In this document: positions 8,969-16,292 of the stretch, one piece after another
Layout of the letters: each line of letters begins with the position of its first letter
Numbering within the stretch: position 1 is the stretch's first letter
Assembly: GCF_000718635.1 (NCBI RefSeq)
Contig: NZ_JOBF01000007.1
Coordinates: forward strand, 124,001 to 188,000
Length of the DNA stretch: 64,000 nucleotides
Origin: Streptomyces varsoviensis
GTDB lineage: Bacteria; Actinomycetota; Actinomycetes; Streptomycetales; Streptomycetaceae
Direction: 5' to 3'
Translations under genes and position numbers: made by a program
Notes under the pieces: model-generated
What the model saw: the letters and a program-made list of their open reading frames with translations, nothing else
Database searches by the model: none
What the model was told of the DNA's origin: nothing

Positions 8969-9463
8969 TCAGCTCTCGCCGCGCGGCTCCTCGGCTCCCG
9001 TCTCCGGCGGGTCCGCCGGAAGGTTCATCTGCCGTCGGAACTGGCCGATGATCGTCGTCAGGCTGTCCTGCACCTCCGGCGGCAGACCCACCGAGCGCAG
9101 GGCGATGGCGCGTACGCGCTGGTCCCGCATGGCGGCGAGGAAGCGGACCTCCTCCTCCACCCGCTCGGCCTGAGACGGCGACAGATCGCCTAACAGGTAA
9201 CCGACCGGCACCCCGAAGAACTTGGCGAGCGCCCGCAGCAGATCGGGGCTGGGGTTGGCGCGCCGGCCGTTGCGCAGCATCGACAGATACTGCTCCGTCA
9301 CACTGACTCCGCCGTACTCGTCCGTCCCGGTGCTGATCCGGTCCGCCACGTGCCCGTTGGTATAGGGAGCCCCCGGCGGGTGCATGCTCGCGAACAGATA
9401 GTTGAGCCGTTCCGCGAGCGGGCTCTCACCGGCTCCCGCCGATCTGTCGCCCCCGACTGCCAT
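8969..9463 (-). CDS. EspR/XRE-like DNA-binding regulator
   Basis: A 164-residue helix-turn-helix protein. Residues 15-95 (PLAERLNYLFASMHPPG, then SVTEQYLSMLRNGRRANPS, then LLRALAKFFGVPVGYLL) follow the layout of the mycobacterial nucleoid regulator EspR and its actinobacterial relatives. A C-terminal helical dimer segment (VRFLAAMRDQRVRAIALRSVGLPPE) also resembles EspR. The family binds DNA as pairs of dimers and controls secretion or development genes. I chose the ATG at 9463 because AAGGA lies eight bases upstream; longer starts at 9472 and 9556 are less likely. Its targets cannot be deduced. Confidence 0.8.
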   Translation of the reverse strand: MAVGGDRSAGAGESPLAERLNYLFASMHPPGAPYTNGHVADRISTGTDEYGGVSVTEQYLSMLRNGRRANPSPDLLRALAKFFGVPVGYLLGDLSPSQAERVEEEVRFLAAMRDQRVRAIALRSVGLPPEVQDSLTTIIGQFRRQMNLPADPPETGAEEPRGES

Positions 9464-9856
9464 GTGCCCCATCCTTCGGAATGTGTCGCACGGCGTCTCA
9501 CGGACAGTTAAGCCCGCAACCGCCATGAAGAGCATCTTGCCACGGAGGAAACGCACCGCACCAGAGCGCGGGAGGGAAAGACAGGTGTGTCTTACTTAAC
9601 CACCAGTTTAACGGGGACCGATGGTTGACAGCCCTCGGGAAGCAACCTAAAGGGCCGCCACGCCGTCTTGACCATAATGCGGTGACGCGCGCGCACGGCG
9701 AAACCCTCGGCCCTGTGGGGTGGCACACGCCGCGAAGAGATCGGGGCGCGGTCGCCGTGGCGCCCTCGCGGACGCGTCGCGCGCGCGGGACGATGGCACG
9801 CCCGTACCGGCAGCCACTCATGCCTCGCAGCCCTCGTCCCCGGGAGGACCCGCCCC
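9464..9856. promoter_or_regulatory. Divergent promoter region of the EspR-like and protease genes
   Basis: This 393-base gap separates two divergent genes. On the plus strand TTGACA (9625-9630) is followed 17 bases later by TAAAGG (9648-9653), a possible protease promoter with a long leader. A small perfect inverted repeat, AAGACA-GGTG-TGTCTT (9578-9593), lies on the regulator side. Neither element is proven. Confidence 0.4.
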
Positions 9857-10828
9857 ATGAGAAGACCGCGCCTCGCGCTCCTGCCCCTCCTGCCCTTCCT
9901 GTCCCTGCTCCTCATCGCGGCGGCGTCCCCCACCAGCACCGCCGACGGCCCCGCGCGCGCCGCCGCCGGCCCCGGACGCGCCACGGCCGCGTCCGACGAC
10001 GCCTACTGGACGGCGCCGCGGATGGCCGCCGCGCGCCCCGCCCCCGACGGCGTACGAGCGGCGGGGCACGGCGGCGGCGCAGCACACGGCAGGGCCCCGG
10101 CCGCCGATCCCCCGGCGCCGAGCCGCCCCTTCGACGGCCTCCCCCAAGTGGGCACGTTCTTCTGGGCGGACGACACCGGGACCGGGCGCTCCTGCGGCGG
10201 CACCATCGTCCGCAGCCCGCACCGCGACCTCGTGGTCGGCGCCGGGCACTGTCTGCGCTCCCCGAAACCGAAGCGGCACTTCGCGTTCGTGCCCCAATAC
10301 CACGACGGGCGAAAGCCCTTCGGGCTCTTCCCGGTCGAGCGCGTCTACCTCGACCAGCGCTACTACGACCTGGGCACCGACGCGGGCGCCCGCTGGGACT
10401 ACTCCGTCGTACGGGTCGGCCCGCGCGCGGACGGCACCGAGGCCGAGGACGCCGCCGGCGGTGTCGCCCTCGGCGTGTACCCCGGCTACGAGCACCGGCG
10501 CGTGCGGCTGATCGGCTACCCGGGCACCGACGACGCCACCCACCCCAAGCCGCTGGACTGCCGCGCCGCCACGCACCGCTACACCAGCACGGACCCAGCC
10601 GCTCCCGGCGACTTCCTGGAGATCGCCTGCGCGGGCTACATCGGGGGCACCTCCGGCGGCCCGTTCCTGACGCGGTCCCCCGCCGGCTACCGGCTCATCG
10701 GCGTCATCGGCGGCTACCACACCGGAGGGGACTTCCCGGACATCTCCTACAGCTCCTACTTCACCGCGGACCTCCTCGCGCTGTACGTGCACGCGGTGCG
10801 CGGCGACGCCCCGGCGCAGCCGCGGTAG
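9857..10828 (+). CDS. Secreted trypsin-like serine protease
   Basis: A 323-residue exported protein with a classical Sec signal peptide (MRRPRLALLPLLPFLSLLLI, cleavage near residue 30) and an Ala/Pro/Gly-rich linker of about 60 residues. A chymotrypsin-fold domain follows. The catalytic triad is visible: His in VVGAGHCL, Asp in DAGARWDYSVV, and Ser in IGGTSGGPFL. The two flanking cysteines are also seen (CGGTIVRS, LDCRAATH). The domain resembles Streptomyces V8/glutamyl-endopeptidase-like secreted proteases; specificity is not certain. It stands alone upstream of the NUDIX gene. Confidence 0.88.
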   Translation: MRRPRLALLPLLPFLSLLLIAAASPTSTADGPARAAAGPGRATAASDDAYWTAPRMAAARPAPDGVRAAGHGGGAAHGRAPAADPPAPSRPFDGLPQVGTFFWADDTGTGRSCGGTIVRSPHRDLVVGAGHCLRSPKPKRHFAFVPQYHDGRKPFGLFPVERVYLDQRYYDLGTDAGARWDYSVVRVGPRADGTEAEDAAGGVALGVYPGYEHRRVRLIGYPGTDDATHPKPLDCRAATHRYTSTDPAAPGDFLEIACAGYIGGTSGGPFLTRSPAGYRLIGVIGGYHTGGDFPDISYSSYFTADLLALYVHAVRGDAPAQPR

Positions 10829-10928
10829 GCCGCCGTCCCGCCCGCCCGTCGGGGCTCCCGCGGCGCCGCGCGCCCCGCCTGCGAGAATGCGTCACGTCGA
10901 GATGGCGCGTACGAGAGGTGGATCAGCG

Positions 10929-11336
10929 GTGTCAGCGGTACTCCCCGCACTGGAATCGGTGAGCTGGCTGTGTGTGCGGGACGGGCGGCTGCTGGCCGTG
11001 CGCACCCACGGCCGGGAGGTGTTCTACCTGCCCGGCGGGAAGCTGGAGCCCGGCGAGAGCGGGCCGCAGGCGCTCTCCCGCGAGCTGTCCGAGGAGTTGG
11101 GCGTCGAGGTCGCGCCGGCGGCGCTGACCGAGGCGTTCGTCGTCGAGGACGTGGCGCACGGGCAGGACGGCCGGCGGCTGCACATGACCTGCTACACGGG
11201 CGAGGCCGCGGGCGAGCCGGCGCCGGGCCGGGAGATCGCCGAACTCGACTGGTTCGGCGTGGCCGACGCGCACCGCGGCGCGCCCGCCATGGGCCAGGTC
11301 ATCGAGCGGCTGGCGGCCGAGGGGCTGCTCGGCTGA
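10929..11336 (+). CDS. NUDIX hydrolase
   Basis: A 135-residue single-domain NUDIX protein that hydrolyses nucleoside diphosphate-linked substrates with Mg. The Nudix box reads GGKLEPGESGPQALSRELSE followed by ELGVEV, matching GX5EX7REUXEEXGU with all catalytic glutamates. The GTG at 10929 is preferred because GAGGTGG lies seven bases upstream; an ATG at 10887 would add 14 poorly conserved residues. The subgroup is the housecleaning MutT-like type, but substrate is unpredictable. It ends 85 bases before the short peptide gene. Confidence 0.88.
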   Translation: MSAVLPALESVSWLCVRDGRLLAVRTHGREVFYLPGGKLEPGESGPQALSRELSEELGVEVAPAALTEAFVVEDVAHGQDGRRLHMTCYTGEAAGEPAPGREIAELDWFGVADAHRGAPAMGQVIERLAAEGLLG

Positions 11337-11421
11337 GAGAACGTGTCCCCCGCGGTCTTGTGCGGCTCCCGGGCAGCGCGGAAGCTGAGGACCGAGGCGC
11401 CCGCGCGGAGGAGGACCGATC

Positions 11422-11574
11422 ATGGCCGACGTCCAGACCCGACAGAGCCCGCCGCGCTCCGGGCTGCTGCTCTCGGTCGAGCGGCTGCGCGTGCCGTGGT
11501 GCCGCGCCCGCCGCGACATCATGAACAACACGCCGTCGAGCTCCCGGATATCCCAGTTGCACGAAGGGCGTTAG
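11422..11574 (+). CDS. 50-residue peptide coupled to a JmjC oxygenase (candidate RiPP precursor)
   Basis: A small gene behind one of the best ribosome binding sites in the window, GGAGGAGG seven bases before the ATG. Its TAG stop is one base before the GTG of the oxygenase, so translation of the two is coupled. The peptide has a basic/hydrophobic middle (SGLLLSVERLRVPWCRARRD), a single Cys, and a polar C-terminal tail (MNNTPSSSRISQLHEGR). There is no signal peptide. A leader plus modifiable core would fit a ribosomally made, post-translationally modified peptide whose enzyme is the oxygenase. A regulatory upstream ORF is the alternative. I do not recognise the sequence. Confidence 0.6.
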   Translation: MADVQTRQSPPRSGLLLSVERLRVPWCRARRDIMNNTPSSSRISQLHEGR

Positions 11575-11575
11575 G

Positions 11576-12784
11576 GTGCGGCTCCGCGATCTGGTGCACC
11601 CGACGCCCGTCGACCAGTTCCTCCAGGAGATATACGGCCGCACGGCCCGGCTCTTCCCGGGGGACGAACACCGCTTCGACGGGCTCGTCTCCTGGGAGAC
11701 GCTGAACGCCCTCGCGTCGTGGAGCAACTTCGCCGCCTCGCAGCTCCGCGTCAGCCGGGCCGGCGACCTCGTGCCGAGGGCGGCGTACATGCGCGAGGTC
11801 GGCTCCCCGCAGGGGGACGTGGTCCGCACTGTCCTCGTGCCGCAGCTCATCGAGGTGCTCAGGGACGGCGCGACGCTGATCGTGGACGGCATCGACCGGA
11901 TGCATCCGCCGCTGGACGGCCTCGCGCGCCGCCTGGAGCGGACCCTGCGCGAGCGCGTACAGATGAACGCCTACGGCACGTGGGGCGAGAGCAAGGGGTT
12001 CGACTCCCACTGGGACGACCATGACGTGATCGTCCTGCACATCGCGGGGCGGAAGGAGTGGGCCCTCTTCGGTCCGCCGCGCCGCGCGTTCCCCCTCGAA
12101 CAGGACGTGGAGGAGAACCCGCCCCCGGCGGCCGACGCCGAACGGAGGGCGCTGGTGCTCACTCCGGGGGACGTGCTGCACATCCCCCGCGGCTGGTGGC
12201 ACACGGTCCGCGCCGTCGAGGGGCCCACGCTGCATCTGACGGTGGCGGTGCCGCGCGCGACCGGCGTCGACCTGGCGCACTGGCTCGCGGACCGGCTCTG
12301 CGAGCACGAGGTCTTCCGCGCGGACCTGCCGCGCCACCTCGGCGCGCGGGAGCGGGAGGACCACCGGCGCGAACTCGCCGCGACCCTCGCCGCGGTCCTC
12401 GACGACGCGGAGCTGATGGACCGCTTCTTCGCCGAGCGGGACGCGTGCGCCGCGCCGCGGCGGCGGCACAGCCTCGCGGCCGTCGAGGGCGGCGGCGAGC
12501 GCGTCGGCGACGAGCGGACGGTCACCTGGCTCGCCCCGCGCGCGCTCCTGCGCGCGGAGGGCGACCATACGGTCCTGCTCGCCGACGGCCGGCGGTGGAC
12601 GTTCGCGGGCGCCGCCCAGGGGATGCTGGCCCATCTGCTCGACGCGCTGGACGCCCCGGTGGGCGCGGTGGTGGCCGCCGCCCGGGACGGCGGCGTCGGC
12701 GACGCCGAGGCGCGGTGCCTGCTCGTCGAGCTGATCGAGGCGGGGCTCGTCGCCGTGGGCGAGGAGCAGCGGGGCTTTCTCTGA
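11576..12784 (+). CDS. JmjC/cupin-4 2-oxoglutarate oxygenase
   Basis: A 402-residue protein of the bacterial JmjC family that includes the ribosomal oxygenases (YcfD/RoxA type). It has an N-terminal helical part, a jelly-roll with the Fe(II) ligands HxD in SHWDDHDVI and the distal His in IPRGWWHTV, and a C-terminal winged-helix-like dimer segment. Such enzymes hydroxylate Arg or His side chains of proteins, or tailor peptides, using 2-oxoglutarate and O2. The GTG at 11576 follows the 50-residue peptide gene by one base, with GAAGGG seven bases upstream inside the peptide gene. That coupling argues that the peptide is the substrate. It converges with the NRPS-side DUF885 gene. Confidence 0.82.
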   Translation: MRLRDLVHPTPVDQFLQEIYGRTARLFPGDEHRFDGLVSWETLNALASWSNFAASQLRVSRAGDLVPRAAYMREVGSPQGDVVRTVLVPQLIEVLRDGATLIVDGIDRMHPPLDGLARRLERTLRERVQMNAYGTWGESKGFDSHWDDHDVIVLHIAGRKEWALFGPPRRAFPLEQDVEENPPPAADAERRALVLTPGDVLHIPRGWWHTVRAVEGPTLHLTVAVPRATGVDLAHWLADRLCEHEVFRADLPRHLGAREREDHRRELAATLAAVLDDAELMDRFFAERDACAAPRRRHSLAAVEGGGERVGDERTVTWLAPRALLRAEGDHTVLLADGRRWTFAGAAQGMLAHLLDALDAPVGAVVAAARDGGVGDAEARCLLVELIEAGLVAVGEEQRGFL

Positions 12785-12841
12785 CGTGTCCTTCTGCTCG
12801 GGTACCCGGCGCGACACGGCACACGATCGCTAAGGCCGCCC

Positions 12842-14527
12842 TCACGGGACGAGGAGGAGTTCCCGCATGGTGTCCAGGCCGGCGGGGCCGCTGCGCAGCG
12901 CGTGCATATGGAACTCCTTGAGGTCGAACGCGCCGCCGCGCCTGGCCCTGAGCTCGTCGCGGATGGACAGCCACAGCCGCTCCCCGAGCTTGTACGAGGG
13001 GGCCTGGCCCGGCCAGCCGAGGTAGCGGTCGATCTCGTCGACCGCGCGGGCGCTGTCGAGGAGCACCCTGGTGCGGAGGAACTCCTGGCCCAGCTCCGGG
13101 GTCCAGCGCTCCCCCTCGTGGAATCCGGTGCCGGCCGGAATCTCCAGCTCCAGGTGCATGCCGATGTCGACGACCACCCGGGCCGCGCGGAAGACGCTCT
13201 TGCTCAGCATGCCGAGCAGGTGTCCGTCGTCGAGGCGGCCGAACTCCCGCATCAGGCGCTCGGCGTAGAGCGCCCAGCCCTCGCCGTGTCCGTCGATGAA
13301 GCACAGCAGCCGCTGGAAGCGGTTGAGCGTCGGCGTCGCCACCGCCGTGCCGATTTGCAGGTGATGGCCCGGCACGCCCTCGTGGTAGACGGTGCTGGCC
13401 TCGCGCCACGTCGGTATCCGGGCCTGGTCGGCGGGCAGGGACCACCACATGGTGCCCGGCCGGCTGAAGTCGTCGGCGGGGTTGGAGTAGTAGGCGCCCA
13501 GTCCGCCGCCCGGCGGGGCGATCCGGCAGTCGAGCGTCATCAGCTCGTCCGGTATGTCGAAGTGCGTGCCGCGCAGGTCGGTCAGCGCGCGGTCGGACAG
13601 CTCCTGCGCCCACGTCCGGAACTCGGCCTGGCCGCCGACGGCGTACCGGGCGTCGGCGTCGAGCGCGTCGGCGGCCCCGGCGGGGCCGGCGCCCGGCGCG
13701 ATCCGGTCGGCGACCTCGGCCAGCTCCGCCTCGATCCGGGCGAATTCGGCCCACCCCCACGCGTAGACCTCGCGCAGGTCCAGTGCGGCGCCGGTGAACT
13801 TGCGCGACCACAGCCCGTACAGCTCCGCGCCGACCGCGTCCCGCGGCGTGGCCCTCGGCGCGAGCGTGTCCCGCAGGAAGGCGCCCAGCTCGGCGTAGCC
13901 GGCCGCGGCCGCCCGCGCGCCGGCGTCGAGGTCGGCCCGCAGCGCGCCATCGACGCACGGCGCCGAGCGGGCCGAAGCGGCGAGCGTGGCGAAGAACGAT
14001 CGGGGGCCGGACCAGGTCGCGCACTGCTGGTGGACGCGCCGCACCTGGCGGGCGGCCGGGAGGCGGCCCTTGTCCGCCGAGGCCAGCAGCGAGGCCCGGT
14101 AGCCGGCGAGTGCCTTCGGCACCTGGGCCAGCCGCTCGGCGATGGCCGCCCAGTCGTCGGCGGTCTCGGTGGGCATCAGGTCGAAGACCCACCGGATGTC
14201 CTGTGCCGGGCAGGCGGTCATGTTCAGCGACGCCGCCGGCAGGCCGGCCTCGTGCAGTTCGGTCTCGACGCCGATCCGCTCGCGGAAGACGGCCTTGGCG
14301 ACGCGCTCGCCCTCGTCGGCCGGCTCCGCCGCCGCCATCCGGGCCAGCGCGCGGCGGGCGAGTTCGGCGCGCGCCTGGTGCCCCTCGGGGGACAGGTCGG
14401 GCAGCCGGTCGTCGTGGCCGCCGATGCCGAACTCGGTTGCCGCCAGGGGGTTCAGCCGGGCATAGCCGTCCACGTACGCGTCGCACAGGGCGTGCACGCC
14501 GGTCGTTTCGCCTGGGGTGACGGACAC
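12842..14527 (-). CDS. DUF885 family zinc metallohydrolase/peptidase
   Basis: A 561-residue soluble protein of the DUF885 family. The metal-binding block is YHEGVPGHHLQ (about residues 383-393), followed by GHGEGWALYAERL about 35 residues later, which supplies the second-sphere glutamate typical of the family. Members are believed to be peptidases, but few are characterised. The GTG at 14527 has AAGGAG nine bases upstream. It is the last gene of the minus-strand NRPS operon, 14 bases after the MbtH-adenylation gene. It could trim a pro-peptide product, hydrolyse the final compound for resistance, or provide an amino acid. There is no signal peptide, so it acts in the cytoplasm. Confidence 0.82.
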   Translation of the reverse strand: MSVTPGETTGVHALCDAYVDGYARLNPLAATEFGIGGHDDRLPDLSPEGHQARAELARRALARMAAAEPADEGERVAKAVFRERIGVETELHEAGLPAASLNMTACPAQDIRWVFDLMPTETADDWAAIAERLAQVPKALAGYRASLLASADKGRLPAARQVRRVHQQCATWSGPRSFFATLAASARSAPCVDGALRADLDAGARAAAAGYAELGAFLRDTLAPRATPRDAVGAELYGLWSRKFTGAALDLREVYAWGWAEFARIEAELAEVADRIAPGAGPAGAADALDADARYAVGGQAEFRTWAQELSDRALTDLRGTHFDIPDELMTLDCRIAPPGGGLGAYYSNPADDFSRPGTMWWSLPADQARIPTWREASTVYHEGVPGHHLQIGTAVATPTLNRFQRLLCFIDGHGEGWALYAERLMREFGRLDDGHLLGMLSKSVFRAARVVVDIGMHLELEIPAGTGFHEGERWTPELGQEFLRTRVLLDSARAVDEIDRYLGWPGQAPSYKLGERLWLSIRDELRARRGGAFDLKEFHMHALRSGPAGLDTMRELLLVP

Positions 14528-14541
14528 CGTCGACGTCTCCT

Positions 14542-16251
14542 TCACGAGCGGGGGGCCGGGTCCATGAGCGGCAGTACGGCCAGCGCCTTGCGGTCGACCT
14601 TGCCGGCGCGGTTGAGGGGCAGTTCGTCCAGCCACACGAAGAAGCGCGGCAGCATATGGCTCGGGAGCAGGTCGGCGAGCCGGCCGCCGATCTCCTCGTC
14701 CGGCGTCCGTTCGCCGGTGAGGACGGCGAGGAGCGCGGGGCCGCCCATGGCGTCGTCGCGGAGCAGCGCCGCGGCGTCCACGACGCCGGGGCACTCCCGC
14801 AGGGCGTGCTCGACCTCCCCGATCTCGACCCGGAAGCCCCTGATCTTGACCTGGTCGTCGATCCGGCCGAGGTAGACGTAGTCGCCGTCGGGCCCCAGGC
14901 GCACGCGGTCCCCGGTGGCGTACATCCGCGCGCCGGGCGCCTCCGCGAACGGGTCCGGCAGGAAGACCGCCGCCGTACGGCCCGGCAGCCCCAGGTAGCC
15001 GCGGGCCAGGCCGGCGCCCGCGAGGAACATCTGGCCCTCGGCGCCGGCCGGCGCGGGCCGCAGCTCCTCGTCGAGCACGTACGTCCGCACGCCGCGGACC
15101 GGCGTGCCGATCGGCACCCAGCTCGGGGTGTCGCCGACGCACCGGTACCAGGTGGCCGCGACGGACGCCTCCGTCGGGCCGTAGCCGTTGGCCACCACCA
15201 AGGGGGCGGCGTCCCCGAGCCCCTGCCCGTCGAGCTGGGAGCCGCCGGTGATGACGAGCCGCACGCCCGCCCGGGCCAGTCGCGGCAGGAGCGAGCGGCC
15301 GTAGGGCCCGAGCACGGCGGCCGGGATCTCCAGGGCCGTCACGCCGAGGGTGCGCACGGCGGCGAGCATGCGGCTCGCGGGCATGTCGTCGCCGTCGTCG
15401 ATCGCCACGCAGGCGCCCGCGCACAGCGGCATCAGGATGTCGTGCATCGAGCTGTCGACCGTGGGGGCGGTCGTCCACAGCATGACGTCGTCCTCCCTGA
15501 TCAGGTCGAGGTCCTCGATGGAGGCGACGATCAGGTTGGCGATCCCCTCGTGCGGCACGCCGACGATCTTGGGCCGTCCCGTCGAGCCCGACGTCGTGAT
15601 CGCGTACGCCAGGTCGAGCGGGCGCGGTCCGGGCAGCGCGGACTCGTCGGCCCGGCCCGGCTCGTCGGGGCCGGAATCCTCCGGGCCCGGCTCGTCGATG
15701 AGCAGTGCCTCGGGGCACCACTCGACGGGCGCCGTGGTGAGGAGCTGGGCGCATCCGGCGTCGGCGAGCACCTCCTGGTTGCGCCGGGGCGGGTCGTCGG
15801 GGGCGAGCGGCAGGCACGCGGCGCCGGAGCGCAGCACGGCGACGAGACCGGTCAGGGCCGCGGCGCCGCGGGGGGCCAGCAGGCCCACGACGGTCCCGGG
15901 GCCCGCTCCGCCGTGTCGCAGGCGGCGGGCCAGCGCGGCCGTGGCGCGGTCGAACTCCGCGTACGTCCAAACGCGTTGCCGGGTGCGGACGGCGGGGGCG
16001 TGCGGCCGGGCGCGGACCTGCCGCGCGAAGAGGTCGACCAGGGTCGGCCCTCCCCCGTCGGTCCGGTCGCGCAGGCCGAGCGGCCGCATGTCGGTCCATA
16101 CGCGGTCGATGTGGCCGAGGCACGCCTCCTCGCGGCCGGTGAACCCTTCGGCGCGCCAGCCCGCCGGGAGTTCGCGGCCGGCGGGCCAGATCGCGTGCTG
16201 CCCCTCGCCGTTCACCACGACGCCGAACTCGCGCCGCTCGTCGTCCACCAT
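14542..16251 (-). CDS. MbtH-adenylation domain fusion without carrier domain
   Basis: A 569-residue NRPS component. Residues 8-62 are an MbtH-like domain (NGEGQHAIWP, LPAGW, CLGHIDRVWTDMRPLGLR), normally a separate chaperone that activates adenylation domains. It is followed by an amino acid adenylation domain with A3 TTSGSTGRPK, A5 NGYGPTE, A7 YATGDRVRL, A8 near QVKIRGFRVEIGEVE and A10 NRAGKVDRKAL. No carrier domain follows, so the aminoacyl group must go to a carrier in trans, most simply the free carrier protein at 20183-20452. My eye-read specificity code is D-S-H-A-I-G-G-V-A-K, which I cannot match to an amino acid. It starts 41 bases after the large NRPS. A longer reading frame upstream overlaps that gene and is not used. 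Confidence 0.88.
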   Translation of the reverse strand: MVDDERREFGVVVNGEGQHAIWPAGRELPAGWRAEGFTGREEACLGHIDRVWTDMRPLGLRDRTDGGGPTLVDLFARQVRARPHAPAVRTRQRVWTYAEFDRATAALARRLRHGGAGPGTVVGLLAPRGAAALTGLVAVLRSGAACLPLAPDDPPRRNQEVLADAGCAQLLTTAPVEWCPEALLIDEPGPEDSGPDEPGRADESALPGPRPLDLAYAITTSGSTGRPKIVGVPHEGIANLIVASIEDLDLIREDDVMLWTTAPTVDSSMHDILMPLCAGACVAIDDGDDMPASRMLAAVRTLGVTALEIPAAVLGPYGRSLLPRLARAGVRLVITGGSQLDGQGLGDAAPLVVANGYGPTEASVAATWYRCVGDTPSWVPIGTPVRGVRTYVLDEELRPAPAGAEGQMFLAGAGLARGYLGLPGRTAAVFLPDPFAEAPGARMYATGDRVRLGPDGDYVYLGRIDDQVKIRGFRVEIGEVEHALRECPGVVDAAALLRDDAMGGPALLAVLTGERTPDEEIGGRLADLLPSHMLPRFFVWLDELPLNRAGKVDRKALAVLPLMDPAPRS

Positions 16252-16292
16252 GTCGTACGCCGTCCTCTCACGCTCACGGTCCGGTCCGCTGT

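Noticed and set aside
11576..12784. JmjC gene as the housekeeping ribosomal oxygenase
   Set aside because: Not excluded, but the tight coupling to a 50-codon gene and lack of ribosomal protein neighbours make a dedicated peptide substrate more likely.
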